From the NCBI RefSeq assembly GCF_001565895.1, contig NZ_LSNE01000001.1, positions 118,856-182,855 on the forward strand: 64,000 nucleotides of DNA. Direction: 5' to 3'. How positions within the stretch are numbered: the first letter of the stretch is position 1; the number at the start of each line of letters is the position of its first letter. The DNA comes from Paraglaciecola hydrolytica. Its GTDB lineage: Bacteria; Pseudomonadota; Gammaproteobacteria; Enterobacterales; Alteromonadaceae. Made by a program: the position numbers and the translations under genes. Positions 44,752-55,131 of the stretch are shown here, one piece after another. The notes under the pieces are model-generated. The model ran no database searches. It worked only from the letters and a program-made list of their open reading frames with translations, and was not told where the DNA came from.

Positions 44752-45450
44752 TTAAATAAACTCAAAGGCATCGCCATATATATTGGCGAGTTGTAAACCT
44801 TGCTGGTGGAAATCTTCACGGGCAACACCGGCCATTTCGAATCGGCCAGCTAAATAGACTTGATAGCTTTGCAGGCTTGTAAAATCTGCTAATACAGCCT
44901 TGTGTACCCAACCGGTTTTTCCTTGCCAATTACTTTCTGGATGTTCGATAACCGGCACAAAAGTAAATTTACTATGTTGCCTAGCCAAGTGTTTGAGTGT
45001 GTCATAAGCGTACATGTCAGTCAGTGTGCGAGTGCCCCAATATAAAAATAGCGGTTCTTGTAGGGGCTTGCTCAGCAGTTGTTGCAAAATAGATAAGGTG
45101 TAAGAAAAACCTGTACCACCCGCTAGTAAAATAGTGGGGTTGCTTTGATGGTCACGCAAAAAAGCGTTACCTAATCCACCTTCAACCAATACCTCACCTT
45201 GCTCACGCATTTTATCAACGACCTGACAAGCGTATTGATTGGCGGGATCGGCACCAATGTGCAGCTCTATACTGCCATCTTGACGCGGTGCGTTGGCGAT
45301 TGAAAACGCGCGTTTGTCTGTTTCACCCATTATAACTTGTAAATACTGACCCGCAATAAAAGCCAATTCTGTAGCGGGTTGTAATTGAACTCGAACAATG
45401 GTGTTGGTAAGGGGCTCGATACTTTCTACCTTACACAGGATTTTTTGCAT
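44752..45450 (-). CDS. fre: NAD(P)H-flavin reductase
   Basis: 232 residues: flavin-binding RAFSIANAP motif and NAD(P)H motif GGTGFSYTLS. It reduces free flavins with NAD(P)H and feeds reactions such as iron reduction. Single gene with a divergent TIGR02647 gene. Confidence 0.93.
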   Translation of the reverse strand: MQKILCKVESIEPLTNTIVRVQLQPATELAFIAGQYLQVIMGETDKRAFSIANAPRQDGSIELHIGADPANQYACQVVDKMREQGEVLVEGGLGNAFLRDHQSNPTILLAGGTGFSYTLSILQQLLSKPLQEPLFLYWGTRTLTDMYAYDTLKHLARQHSKFTFVPVIEHPESNWQGKTGWVHKAVLADFTSLQSYQVYLAGRFEMAGVAREDFHQQGLQLANIYGDAFEFI

Positions 45451-45668
45451 AACATTCTTCTACTTGAAATTAGATTTAACAGATGAGTGTGAATAAATTG
45501 TAAATTTTGTGAAATAGTCTTTGATATTCATCACTTTGGGTTATAGGCTGAGGCTGTGATTATAAACCTATGACAGCACAGATACGAGTCTCATACCATG
45601 AGAAATATAGGCTTTATGCAGCTTAATTCTTTGAATTTATTCGCAATCCCTTGTATTAAGGAAACACT

Positions 45669-45911
45669 ATGACATTTACCAGCGACATGCTTGCCGAGTT
45701 AAATTTACTTCTTAAATTTCCCAACACCAGTTTAATGCAGGGTATCAAGGTTCATCATGATGCCGAACCAGAATTAATTGCCGCGGCCAAACGTTTGTTT
45801 GATAAAGGTATTGTAACCTTGCCTGATGGTGGATATTTGACCGACCTTGGGCATGATTTAGTTGAACATGCCAAAGTTATCGCCTCGGCGTTTTCACATC
45901 CTCAAGACTAA
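45669..45911 (+). CDS. TIGR02647-family small protein
   Basis: 80 residues: MLAELNLLLKFPNTS, LFDKGIVTLPDGGYLTDLG. The pattern is that of the TIGR02647 family, conserved in gammaproteobacteria and of unknown function. AGGAAA precedes the start. Confidence 0.85.
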   Translation: MTFTSDMLAELNLLLKFPNTSLMQGIKVHHDAEPELIAAAKRLFDKGIVTLPDGGYLTDLGHDLVEHAKVIASAFSHPQD

Positions 45912-46054
45912 TGGAGTCAGTATAACGCCCACTAACATAGCGGTTTGCCTTTAAGGTAACCGCTAAATTACGTAAATAAACTAGAATTGATGTTCAAAAA
46001 ATTATCTAATGGCCGATAGCTTTTATTAGGCAGACACGACAGATTTAATTCACT

Positions 46055-46690
46055 ATGTTTCGTTTAATCACTCAACTCAGTATTGGTATCAGTTTATTGT
46101 TGGCTTCGAACCACAGTGTTTGGGCTGACGATGATATTGTGGCGGTGCAAATCTATTCGCAAGATGAGTTAATTGAATTGATTAATAACAATACCCACCT
46201 TACGCGGGTCGTAACAGACAAATGCCAGTTGGTGCAAGACATTGAGGCTCGTGCCGAAACCCTAAAAGTACCGGCCTACCAATTTTTATGGGGCGATATG
46301 CTGGCGTGGGGCGTTTGTGTTGAGCGTGATGCTGAACGTGGCATTGAGTTTATGAAGTTAGCCGCGGAGCAGGGTTTACCGGCAGGTTTAGAGCAACTAG
46401 GCCGCTATTATGCACAGGGTAAATTAGTACAACAAGATAAAGAACGAGCCGTCATTTTTTTACGTGAAGCTGCTGGTCAAGGCTATTTAAAAGCGCAAAT
46501 ACAACTAGCCGAATTGTTTGCTGAAGGTTTTGGTAGCCCCTATGATTACGAAGATGCTTATCACTGGTTATATAATGCGGTGACAGCGGATAAGGTCACT
46601 CACCAAAAAATTTCCAAGTGTTTACTTGAGTTGGAAAAACTCATGCACCCTAAAGCGGTGCGTAAAGCGAAACGTCCGCTAAATTCTTAG
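46055..46690 (+). CDS. motX: MotX, flagellar sodium-motor protein
   Basis: 211 residues: signal peptide (ends near VWADD), then Sel1-like repeats (about 90-190), and the start segment YSQDELIELINNNTHL with RVVTDKCQLVQDI, as in MotX. MotX forms the T-ring with MotY and stabilises PomA/PomB in sodium-driven polar flagella. It sits upstream of rnr, the conserved position in Vibrio and Alteromonadales. Confidence 0.92.
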   Translation: MFRLITQLSIGISLLLASNHSVWADDDIVAVQIYSQDELIELINNNTHLTRVVTDKCQLVQDIEARAETLKVPAYQFLWGDMLAWGVCVERDAERGIEFMKLAAEQGLPAGLEQLGRYYAQGKLVQQDKERAVIFLREAAGQGYLKAQIQLAELFAEGFGSPYDYEDAYHWLYNAVTADKVTHQKISKCLLELEKLMHPKAVRKAKRPLNS

Positions 46691-46806
46691 TACATTAGCC
46701 TTAACTTCTTCATGTTGCGGTATTTTTCAATAAAAAAATCACCTAAGTTCTGCTGCATTTGGGTATACTGCTTTTAAATTACATACTGACAGGAAGCTCA
46801 ATTTAG

Positions 46807-49248
46807 ATGAGCGACGATCCTTTTTTCCAACGCGAAAAAGAAAAATATGAGAACCCCGTTGCCAGCCGTGAATATCTGCTGTCAATGTTAGTTAAAGGCA
46901 AAAAGCCTTTGTCTTTTTTAGAGTTCTGCCAACAACTTAATGCCAGCGATGAAGACAGTCGCATCGGTATTCAACGACGCCTGCGCGCGATGGAGAGAGA
47001 AGGGCAGATCGAATTTAATCGTGATAAAAAATATGCCCTAATCAAAACCGACGAACTGATCCAAGGCCGAGTGATTGGCCATCGAGAAGGATTTGGCTTT
47101 TTAAAACGTGATGACGGTGAAAAAGACTTATTTATTCATCAGATGCAAATGGCTACGGTATTACATGGCGATTTGGTGCAAGTTAAAGAAAGTGGTACAG
47201 ACAATCGTGGCCGCCGCGAAGCGCGCATCGTTAAAATAGTCGAACCTCGCTCTGAACCTATCGTTGGTCGTTATTTTTTTGAAAATAATGTGGGTGTGGT
47301 TATCCCTGATGATAGCCGGATCAATCACGAAATCATGATCCCCAAAGAGCAAACCAATGGCGCACGCCAAGGCCATATTGTGGTCGTGGAAATTGTGCAA
47401 CGCCCGCGTAAACGGGTTAATGCCATAGGTAAAATAGTCGAAGTATTGGGTGAACATATGGCGCCTGGTATGGAAATCGATATGGCATTGCGCACTTTTG
47501 ATATTCCTCACCAGTGGCCTAAAGGCGTGACCAAGCAAATTAGCGGCTTAAGCGCTGAAGTACCCGAAGAAGCAAAAAGCGGGCGCATTGATTTACGTCA
47601 GTTGCCTCTGGTGACTATTGACGGTGAAGATGCGCGGGATTTTGATGACGCGGTATTTTGTGAACCACTCGAAAAAGGTGGCTGGCAGTTATGGGTGGCC
47701 ATCGCAGATGTGAGTTCTTACGTGCGTCCTGGTACTGCACTGGATAGCGAAGCGCAAAATCGGGGCACCTCGGTGTATTTTCCTGAGCAAGTTGTGCCCA
47801 TGTTACCCGAGGTATTATCGAACGGTTTATGTTCGCTTAATCCGCAAGTTGATCGCTTGTGTATGGTCTGTGAAATGACGGTGAGTGAAACTGGCAAATT
47901 GCAAGAGCACCAGTTTTACGAAGCCGTGATGAACTCAAAAGCCCGTCTTACCTATACCAAAGTATGGAACATACTGGAAGGTGATGAAACGCTGCAAAAA
48001 CGTTATGCAGAACAAGTTCCACATTTAAAAAATCTTTATGCCATGTATCACGCTCTCAAGCGCACCCGTGCTCAGCGTGGTGCAATTGAATTTGAAACCC
48101 AAGAAAGTAAATTCATTTTTAATGCTCAGCGTAAAATTGATCATATCGTGCCTGTAGTGCGCAATGACGCTCATAAACTCATCGAAGAATGTATGATTTT
48201 GGCCAACGTTTCCGCGGCCAAAACACTTTCGAAAAATAAAGCAGAAGCTTTGTATCGCGTGCATGCTGAGCCTGATCCTGACCGCTTGAGCTCGTTTTTA
48301 TCCTATTTAGCCGAAGTAGGTATCACTCATCGTATTAGTGGTGAAGTTAAGCCTCAGGATTTGACCGATGTCATTACCAAAATTCAAGGGCGCCCAGATC
48401 AAGAGTTGATCCAAACGATGTTGTTACGCTCGATGAAACAAGCCGTATATGATCACGAAAATATTGGTCACTTTGGCTTGTCTCTGGAGGCTTATGCCCA
48501 CTTTACTTCGCCTATTCGGCGTTACCCTGATTTAGTCGTACATCGTGCTTTAAAAGCGATAATCGACAAACAGCAACAACGTAAAAACCTCAGTGGTGGT
48601 AAAGCTTATTCGATAGCCGAAGTTGAGGCCTTGGGCGAGCAGTGTTCAATGGCCGAGCGACGTGCCGATGATGCGACCCGCGATGTATCTGACTGGCTTA
48701 AGTGCGAGTTTATGCTAGATCACGTAGGTGATAGTTTTGAAGGTGTGATTGCCTCAGTGACTAATTTTGGCTTTTTTGTACGATTGACCGAATTTGGTAT
48801 TGATGGCTTGGTGCATATCACCGCGCTGGATTCTGATTATTATCGTTATGATGATGTAAAGCAGCACTTAGTAGGCGAGCGCTCAGGCACGATTTATCGT
48901 TTGGGTGATCAGTTAGAAGTTAAAGTGGCGTCGGTGAATTTGGATGAGCGTAAAATTGATTTTATCCTCCCAACTAGTGGTAAACCACAAGGCCAACGTA
49001 AGGGCAAACCAGCTCGTAGTGGAAAACCTGTGCGCAACGGTAAAGACACAACGCCTGCGGCAACGTCTTCTGGAGCTAGAGATACTCGTCGTCCAGCCAA
49101 AGATAAATCCCCTTCTGGGGCAGCTAAAAACGGTGCTGCGCCCAAGGGCAGAAGCACTTCTTCCGGCAAAGGCAAAAAGCCAAGTAGCAAAACAACAAGT
49201 AAAAGCACCAGTAAAACGGGTAAACCACCCAGAAAGAGGAAAGGTTAA
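46807..49248 (+). CDS. rnr: Ribonuclease R
   Basis: 813 residues. N-terminal HTH-like domain, two cold-shock domains (about 80-240), RNB catalytic domain with DGEDARDFDDAVF, an S1 domain (about 635-720) and a Lys/Ser/Gly-rich tail. It degrades structured RNA 3' to 5'. The following rlmB begins at the very next base after its stop. Confidence 0.96.
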   Translation: MSDDPFFQREKEKYENPVASREYLLSMLVKGKKPLSFLEFCQQLNASDEDSRIGIQRRLRAMEREGQIEFNRDKKYALIKTDELIQGRVIGHREGFGFLKRDDGEKDLFIHQMQMATVLHGDLVQVKESGTDNRGRREARIVKIVEPRSEPIVGRYFFENNVGVVIPDDSRINHEIMIPKEQTNGARQGHIVVVEIVQRPRKRVNAIGKIVEVLGEHMAPGMEIDMALRTFDIPHQWPKGVTKQISGLSAEVPEEAKSGRIDLRQLPLVTIDGEDARDFDDAVFCEPLEKGGWQLWVAIADVSSYVRPGTALDSEAQNRGTSVYFPEQVVPMLPEVLSNGLCSLNPQVDRLCMVCEMTVSETGKLQEHQFYEAVMNSKARLTYTKVWNILEGDETLQKRYAEQVPHLKNLYAMYHALKRTRAQRGAIEFETQESKFIFNAQRKIDHIVPVVRNDAHKLIEECMILANVSAAKTLSKNKAEALYRVHAEPDPDRLSSFLSYLAEVGITHRISGEVKPQDLTDVITKIQGRPDQELIQTMLLRSMKQAVYDHENIGHFGLSLEAYAHFTSPIRRYPDLVVHRALKAIIDKQQQRKNLSGGKAYSIAEVEALGEQCSMAERRADDATRDVSDWLKCEFMLDHVGDSFEGVIASVTNFGFFVRLTEFGIDGLVHITALDSDYYRYDDVKQHLVGERSGTIYRLGDQLEVKVASVNLDERKIDFILPTSGKPQGQRKGKPARSGKPVRNGKDTTPAATSSGARDTRRPAKDKSPSGAAKNGAAPKGRSTSSGKGKKPSSKTTSKSTSKTGKPPRKRKG

Positions 49249-49986
49249 ATGGCTCAACATGAATATATCTACGGCATTCATGCATTAGAATCCGTTATTG
49301 AACGGGAGCCTGAGCGCTTAATCGAACTGTTTGTACTTAAAGGCAAAGACGAAAAAAGTGTACATAATATCGTTAGCCAAGCTCGACGTTTTGGTGCATC
49401 GGTGCAATTTTGTCAACGCAAGACCTTGGATGACATGGTTGAGAGTGCACAGCATCAAGGTGTTGTGGCCAAGGTCAAACCGGGTAAAGTCTACAATGAA
49501 CATGATTTAGCCCAACTTGTGGAAGCGCATAAACAGCCGTTTTTACTGATCCTCGATGGTGTGACGGATCCGCATAATTTAGGTGCTTGTTTACGTACCG
49601 CTGATGGTGCTGGTGTCCATGCGGTTATTGTGCCTAAAGATAACTCTGCATCCTTGACTCCTGTGGTTCGTAAGGTCGCCTGTGGTGCAGCGGAAGTGAT
49701 CCCTTTAATCCAAGTGACTAATTTGGCTCGCACTATGCGTGATTTGCAAGACATGGGCGTGTGGATTATGGGGACAGCCGGTGAAGCCGAGAAAAATATC
49801 TACGATTGTAAAATATCAGGCCCGATTGCTTTGGTGATGGGCGCAGAAGATAAAGGCATGCGCCGCCTGACTCGTGAACACTGTGATGAGTTAATCAAAC
49901 TGCCCATGGCAGGTTCGGTGTCGAGTTTAAACGTATCGGTCGCCACAGGGGTATGTTTGTACGAAATTGTGCGACAACGTAGCTAG
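49249..49986 (+). CDS. rlmB: 23S rRNA (guanosine(2251)-2'-O)-methyltransferase
   Basis: 245 residues with an N-terminal substrate-binding domain and SPOUT/SpoU motifs [25 protein letters not shown] and SLNVSVATG. It modifies G2251 of 23S rRNA. It directly abuts rnr with no gap, the usual operon. Confidence 0.95.
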   Translation: MAQHEYIYGIHALESVIEREPERLIELFVLKGKDEKSVHNIVSQARRFGASVQFCQRKTLDDMVESAQHQGVVAKVKPGKVYNEHDLAQLVEAHKQPFLLILDGVTDPHNLGACLRTADGAGVHAVIVPKDNSASLTPVVRKVACGAAEVIPLIQVTNLARTMRDLQDMGVWIMGTAGEAEKNIYDCKISGPIALVMGAEDKGMRRLTREHCDELIKLPMAGSVSSLNVSVATGVCLYEIVRQRS

Positions 49987-49996
49987 ACTTGTTTGC

Positions 49997-50023
49997 AAAA
50001 GCCTCTTAAATAGAGGCTTTTTT
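49997..50023. terminator. Bidirectional terminator after rlmB
   Basis: Stem AAAAGCCTCT / AGAGGCTTTT with a 5-nt loop, A and T runs on both sides, between convergent rlmB and the zinc-ribbon gene. Confidence 0.85.
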
Positions 50024-50030
50024 ATAGGGA

Positions 50031-50582
50031 TTATTTTTTGGCAGAATAAGGATCATCGGCCAATAAATAAGACCGTAGATCAGATTTGCGTGGATGATGG
50101 ATTAACCATTCTCGTAAGTTTTTGATTTTTTCGTAGTCATCTTCACCAAATTTAGCCAGATAGAGCTGGGCAAAAGTATCTTCAGCTTTTTGCTCTCTGA
50201 TTTTGCTTTGCCATTGTTCAGTTAAAATAGCATTCAATGATCCAGCCAAACCTGCACTTTTCAGTAATTCCCACTCGCCTTTATCCAACCATACCCCACC
50301 GACAGAAGCACTGTAATCAAGACGATGTGTACTGTCTTTAGTGATGCGCAGTTTACGCATAATACCACCCGTCATAGGGCAAAACATGGCGCGTTGGTTT
50401 TCTTCGACAACGTCATCTACGGTGACTGAGGTAAAAGTATACTGAGGATGACGTTCTTTCCACGTGACGTAATCTTCAATTAATATCCAGTTTCCACCGC
50501 AATGATCGCAAGTATGGGCTCTGAACTGTTGTTCGATGAAACTACCTTGTAAGTCGCCTTGTTTACAGCTAGTGCAACGCAT
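50031..50582 (-). CDS. Zinc-ribbon (zf-TFIIB-like) protein
   Basis: About 183 residues. Two CxxC pairs near the N-terminus (CTSC, CDHC), then a second ribbon with CPMTGG and GVWLDKGEWELL, as in zf-TFIIB proteins. Role unknown. ATG 50582 has AAGGAT eight bases upstream; the longer frame to 50627 is less likely. Confidence 0.8.
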   Translation of the reverse strand: MRCTSCKQGDLQGSFIEQQFRAHTCDHCGGNWILIEDYVTWKERHPQYTFTSVTVDDVVEENQRAMFCPMTGGIMRKLRITKDSTHRLDYSASVGGVWLDKGEWELLKSAGLAGSLNAILTEQWQSKIREQKAEDTFAQLYLAKFGEDDYEKIKNLREWLIHHPRKSDLRSYLLADDPYSAKK

Positions 50583-50988
50583 CACGTATATCCTTCGTTT
50601 ATGATTACTTAAAACAGTAGTGTGCAATGATGGCTTGCAAGTTTCAAATCAAAATGTGCTGGCGCGTCATTGTTTAGCTATACCTCGCTTCAAGTAGATA
50701 AGGGATATGTTAAAACAAACTAAATCGTTAAATTGAAGTGGATAATAGGCTCATCTTGCCCTGTGTGAGTGATATTGATGCTACGTTCTGTTGCTTAGAA
50801 AAAACTGGTTTTTGTCTGTTTAAGTGGGTTAGTCTTGTTTTCAAGTTTTTAATAAAATGTTGCCAATAAAACGAGCGGACAGTTTATACACAAAATCATT
50901 GGAATTGCGCGGCGGCGAATGAGTGCAGCCACCAATCGGTCAGTTTCAAGGATGCAGGGTATCGCTTTTCGTAATAAAAAGGACAGCT
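50583..50988. other. Divergent intergenic stretch
   Basis: About 405 bases between the leftward zinc-ribbon gene and the rightward acyl-CoA synthetase gene. It contains A/T-rich segments and the ribosome-binding site of the next gene but no RNA gene or clear operator that I can name. Confidence 0.5.
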
Positions 50989-52626
50989 ATGAACACTAAA
51001 TCTCCCTTAGAAATGTTGTATCACTGGGAAACCACTACACCTGAACGAATTTTTTTAAGACAACCTGTTAAAGGACAATATAAAGAATTTAGTTGGGCAC
51101 AAACCGCTAACCAAGTCAGGCGGGTGGCTAGTGAGTTAGTAAGCTTAAATTTGCCGATTGGCAGCCATATCGCCATTTTGTCTAAAAATTGTGCCGAGTG
51201 GTTTATTACTGATTTAGCGATTATGTTAGCTGGTCATGTTTCTGTTCCTATTTATTCCACCGCAGGTGAAAAGACCATTCGTTATGTCTTGGAGCACGCA
51301 AAGTGCCCTGTCATTTTTGTGGGAAAACTAGACGATACTAAAGCTCAAGTTGCTGCGATAGCCCCCAATATAATCAAACTGGCCTTTCCTTACCCGGATA
51401 TCCCAGCGGATAAACAATGGGATGAAATTTTAGTTAATCAGCCTTATAACAAGTCGCCACTGCCCGCGATGGATTCGGTTATGACTATCATTTATACCTC
51501 TGGTAGTACTGGTGATCCCAAAGGGGTGGTGCATAATTACGAGTCAATTTGCTGGGCAGCCAGTAGTTCATTAGAGGCTTTATCGGTAGGTCAGAATGAC
51601 CGCATGTTAAGTTACTTGCCATTAGCACATATTACCGAGCGTACCTTAGTTGAACTTGCTAGCTTTTATTCCTCAATGCGCATTGATTTTTTAGAGTCAC
51701 TAGAGACTTTTTCTCGGGATATTTGTGCGACGCAACCCACTTTGTTTATTTCTGTTCCACGTTTATGGACGCGTTTTCAGATGGGCGTATTAGCGAATAT
51801 GCCGCAAAAAAAACTTAACCTTCTATTACGAATACCGCTAATTTCAAACTTGGTCAAAAAGAAAATTCGAAGCAAGCTGGGCTTAGGTCAGGTGCGTTTA
51901 TGTGCCAGTGGTTCAGCGCCTATTTCTACCGCGACTTTGACTTGGTTTAGAACCATCGGGATTGATATCTGTGAAGGCTGGGGCATGACCGAAAATAGCG
52001 CTTATGGCACATGTTGTGTGCCTTTTCGCGCAGATAAAATCGGTTGTATTGGGCATGCTTACGAAGGTGTGGATATTCGTATCGCTGAGGATGGAGAGAT
52101 CCAAGCCAAGGGACTGTGTAATATGAAGGAATATTACTTGGAGCCTGAAAAAACCGCCGAAGTGTTTACTGAAGATGGTTATCTCAAAACGGGAGATAAA
52201 GGCACTATGGATGCGGACGGTTATGTTCGTATTACCGGGCGCTTAAAAGAAATTTTTAAAACGGCCAAAGGTAAGTACATCGCACCTGTGCCGATTGAAT
52301 CGAGTCTGATGGCTAATTCCTTGATTGAGCAAGTATGTGTAACAGGTTCGGAATTAAAGCAACCCATCGCCTTAATGGTATTGTCCGCCAGTGCGCAAAA
52401 GTTAAATCGAGGGCAAATCGAACAAAGTTTGTTAGCTACCTTAAATGAAGTTAACTCCACATTGGAGAGTCATGCCGTACTCGATAGTTTGGTGGTAATG
52501 CAAGATGAGTGGACAATGGATAATGGCTTGCTGACCCCGACACTTAAAGTAAAACGCCACATATTGGAAGAGCGTTATAAACATGTCATTAACGGCTCAT
52601 TGCAAGGAAAGATCATTTTTCTATAG
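50989..52626 (+). CDS. AMP-binding long-chain acyl-CoA synthetase-like protein
   Basis: About 545 residues of the ANL superfamily: P-loop TSGSTGDPKG, GWGMTENSAYGT and the hinge TGDKGTMDADGYVRITGRLKE region. It activates fatty acids to acyl-AMP and then acyl-CoA. The ATG at 50989 has AAGGAC six bases upstream. Single gene. Confidence 0.9.
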   Translation: MNTKSPLEMLYHWETTTPERIFLRQPVKGQYKEFSWAQTANQVRRVASELVSLNLPIGSHIAILSKNCAEWFITDLAIMLAGHVSVPIYSTAGEKTIRYVLEHAKCPVIFVGKLDDTKAQVAAIAPNIIKLAFPYPDIPADKQWDEILVNQPYNKSPLPAMDSVMTIIYTSGSTGDPKGVVHNYESICWAASSSLEALSVGQNDRMLSYLPLAHITERTLVELASFYSSMRIDFLESLETFSRDICATQPTLFISVPRLWTRFQMGVLANMPQKKLNLLLRIPLISNLVKKKIRSKLGLGQVRLCASGSAPISTATLTWFRTIGIDICEGWGMTENSAYGTCCVPFRADKIGCIGHAYEGVDIRIAEDGEIQAKGLCNMKEYYLEPEKTAEVFTEDGYLKTGDKGTMDADGYVRITGRLKEIFKTAKGKYIAPVPIESSLMANSLIEQVCVTGSELKQPIALMVLSASAQKLNRGQIEQSLLATLNEVNSTLESHAVLDSLVVMQDEWTMDNGLLTPTLKVKRHILEERYKHVINGSLQGKIIFL

Positions 52627-52789
52627 TTTGTGCCCAAGTGTCTACCGTTGTTTTAAACCAGAGTTCAGTATGCAATGGTAAGTTTAGTGTAAAGAAATCA
52701 GCCTTGTGTAAAGCTTACGTAAAGGCAGGAACCACGTTGTAATACATCCATCTTAGTTGCGCTTATTAACTAACTTTGGATAATTTTCG

Positions 52790-54175
52790 ATGAAAAAAAC
52801 GCTGTTCTACATGTGCAATTTTGCACTTTTAACACTGGCTATATCAGGTTGTGGCAGTTCTAGCAGTGATGAAGAAACGGAATACCCCGCGACTTATATA
52901 CAATTTTATAATGGCTCAGTTAACAGTTCGACAACCAGTCTGTATGTTGATGATAGTTTGTTAGGTGGTAGTAGTTATGGTGATGCGACGAGTTTAGGTA
53001 CCCTGGAATCCGATGAAGTCGACTTAGAATTTAGACGAGTCGATGCGGATAACAAAACCGTCATCATTAAAGAAATGACGGCTAACTTAAAAGAAGGTTA
53101 TAAAACCTTATTTTTGTTAAGCGGTGATTATGCTGATGCAGATATTACTGAGTTGAGTTTTGAACGTGAAACTCTTGATGATCATTTCAGATTGTTTACT
53201 ACTTCAGTGGTGACATCAGTACCACAATATGATGTCTATATGGCCGAAGAGGGTACGCCATTTAGTGATGCAACCTTAGTGTCGAAAGCGAATTATCAGA
53301 GTTTAGATGAGGCTGTATATTGGGCACCGGATGCAACGAGCACCACTGATGCTAGTGATGACTTTGATTTAGATGATTATGTGATCTATTTAACTTTGCC
53401 AGGTGAAGCGGTTCCTATCTATGAAAGCCCAACAATTTCTTTTATCTATAGCACAGAATATGTCATTGCTGTACGCAGTACTGCAGGGGCATTACGTAAC
53501 AATATAGAGCTGGATTTAATCGTTAATTCTACGGCAGTTACTAGCTATGCAGATGTAAACGCCTCTTCTCAATACCGCATATATAACAGTTTGGATGACG
53601 ACAGCACCTTAACTATATCGCTAGATGGAAACAATGAAGAGAGCGAGCTTGTTAGTTTAGCGGCCAATAGTTTGTCAGAGTTTAAACAATTAGCCTATGG
53701 GGATTATCGACTGTCAGCGTCACTTGCATCGGCAAATGTTAGCCCTCTAGCTAATCGTTTGTTAACACTGAATCAGGGCGAAAGCAAAGCAGTAGTGCTG
53801 TATGCAGATAACAGCAATAAATTAAAGTCTATCGCATTTATTGAAAGTGCTTTGCCACAAACTTACGACCATGAAATTAAAGTGGCGAATCTCGTACAGG
53901 ATTTTAGCGATCTAGAAATCTATTTTGTACGCAACGATGAAACGATTGAAACTGCCAAGTACAAATTGGCTAGCCTAGATTTTGAAGAAAGTCGCAGTAT
54001 AGTGTTACCCAAAGACTATTATGAAATTGTTGCGGTGTACGATGATAGTAGTGGTAATGAAGTATTATTGGAGCGTACTCAGGCTATTGGGTTTAACGAA
54101 GAAGTGAATTACATAGTGACTATCGAAAAATCCGCTGCGACCCCATCTGGTTATGCAGTAGCTATTTTGCACTAA
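52790..54175 (+). CDS. DUF4397-like repeat lipoprotein
   Basis: 461 residues with lipobox ISGC (Cys21) and three or four beta-rich repeats typical of DUF4397 (YIQFYNGSVNSS near the start, YRIYNSLDDDS in the middle, IKVANLVQDFSD later). Acidic. It probably stands on the outer surface or in the periplasm. Function unknown. It lies directly upstream of rplN, where rpsQ would normally be. Confidence 0.75.
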   Translation: MKKTLFYMCNFALLTLAISGCGSSSSDEETEYPATYIQFYNGSVNSSTTSLYVDDSLLGGSSYGDATSLGTLESDEVDLEFRRVDADNKTVIIKEMTANLKEGYKTLFLLSGDYADADITELSFERETLDDHFRLFTTSVVTSVPQYDVYMAEEGTPFSDATLVSKANYQSLDEAVYWAPDATSTTDASDDFDLDDYVIYLTLPGEAVPIYESPTISFIYSTEYVIAVRSTAGALRNNIELDLIVNSTAVTSYADVNASSQYRIYNSLDDDSTLTISLDGNNEESELVSLAANSLSEFKQLAYGDYRLSASLASANVSPLANRLLTLNQGESKAVVLYADNSNKLKSIAFIESALPQTYDHEIKVANLVQDFSDLEIYFVRNDETIETAKYKLASLDFEESRSIVLPKDYYEIVAVYDDSSGNEVLLERTQAIGFNEEVNYIVTIEKSAATPSGYAVAILH

Positions 54176-54176
54176 A

Positions 54177-54423
54177 GTATTTTTTTATGCGTAAATAGCG
54201 ACATTCAGGCTCTAATCGCCATATAATTAACCGGCTTCCTTTGAAGCCGTTTAATTCCACCAATCCATTTCAAATTTTTTATAAATTCAACTATCCCTAC
54301 CCTAGTTTTTCTGTTAGTATTTCGCGCCCTTTTAACTGGGGTATGTATAAAAAGGCAGCATAATGCTGTTTTTTACAGCTAAACGACTCGTGAGAGTCTT
54401 AATTTAAACAGCGGAGCACTAAC
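54177..54423 (+). promoter_or_regulatory. Leader of the rplN-led ribosomal operon
   Basis: A likely -10 TAGTAT (54315) followed by a GC-rich discriminator CGCGCCC is typical of growth-rate-controlled promoters; the -35 is weak. Downstream lie a terminator-like hairpin (54350-54374; CAGCA-TAA-TGCTG flanked by A and T runs) and a second small hairpin GACTC-GTGA-GAGTC (54385-54398). GGAG precedes the rplN ATG. Confidence 0.55.
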
Positions 54424-54789
54424 ATGATCCAAATGCAAACTAACCTGGATGTTGCCGATAACTCGGGAGCTCGCAGGGTTCAGTGTATTAAGGTTCTTGG
54501 TGGCTCGCATCGCCGTTATGCACATATTGGTGACATCATTAAAGTTACTGTGAAAGAAGCAATTCCTCGCGGTAAAGTTAAAAAAGGTGATGTACTAAAT
54601 GCAGTGGTGGTGCGTACTAGAAAAGGCGTACGTCGTCCTGATGGATCTGCGATCCGTTTTGATAACAACGCAGCGGTGTTGTTGAACAACAACAAGCAAC
54701 CTATTGGTACGCGTATCTTTGGACCGGTTACTCGTGAACTTCGTGCTAATAACATGAAGATCGTGTCGTTAGCCCCTGAGGTACTATAA
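54424..54789 (+). CDS. rplN: 50S ribosomal protein L14
   Basis: 121 residues, typical L14: starts [17 protein letters not shown] and has [15 protein letters not shown]. Binds 23S rRNA near the L3/L19 site. First gene of the spc operon as found here. AGGAGT follows for the next gene. Confidence 0.98.
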   Translation: MIQMQTNLDVADNSGARRVQCIKVLGGSHRRYAHIGDIIKVTVKEAIPRGKVKKGDVLNAVVVRTRKGVRRPDGSAIRFDNNAAVLLNNNKQPIGTRIFGPVTRELRANNMKIVSLAPEVL

Positions 54790-54800
54790 GGAGTCACGAG

Positions 54801-55115
54801 ATGGCTAGTAAAATTCGTCGTGATGATGAAATCATCGTATTAGCGGGTAAAGACAAAGGAAAACAAGGCAAAGTTGTCAAAGTTCTTCCAGCGTCAAACC
54901 GTGTAGTCGTTGAAGGTGTTAACTTAATCAAAAAGCATCAAAAGCCTAACCCTCAATTGGGTGTGACTGGCGGTATTGTTGAAAAAGAAGCATCTATTCA
55001 TGTGTCAAATGTTGCGATCTTTAACTCTAAAACGGGTAAAGCTGATCGCGTTGGTTTTCGAATTGAAGGCGAGAACAAAGTTCGCTTCTTCAAATCGAAT
55101 GGCCAAGTAATTTAA
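54801..55115 (+). CDS. rplX: 50S ribosomal protein L24
   Basis: 104 residues with the KOW motif ([19 protein letters not shown]). An early assembly protein on 23S rRNA. Eleven bases after rplN. Confidence 0.98.
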   Translation: MASKIRRDDEIIVLAGKDKGKQGKVVKVLPASNRVVVEGVNLIKKHQKPNPQLGVTGGIVEKEASIHVSNVAIFNSKTGKADRVGFRIEGENKVRFFKSNGQVI

Positions 55116-55131
55116 TAAATTGGAGAGTACG

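Noticed and set aside
48909..49288. Open frames over 90 residues on both strands over the rnr 3' end
   Set aside because: Low-complexity Lys/Ser/Gly codons of the RNase R tail keep the other frames open; no independent evidence of translation.
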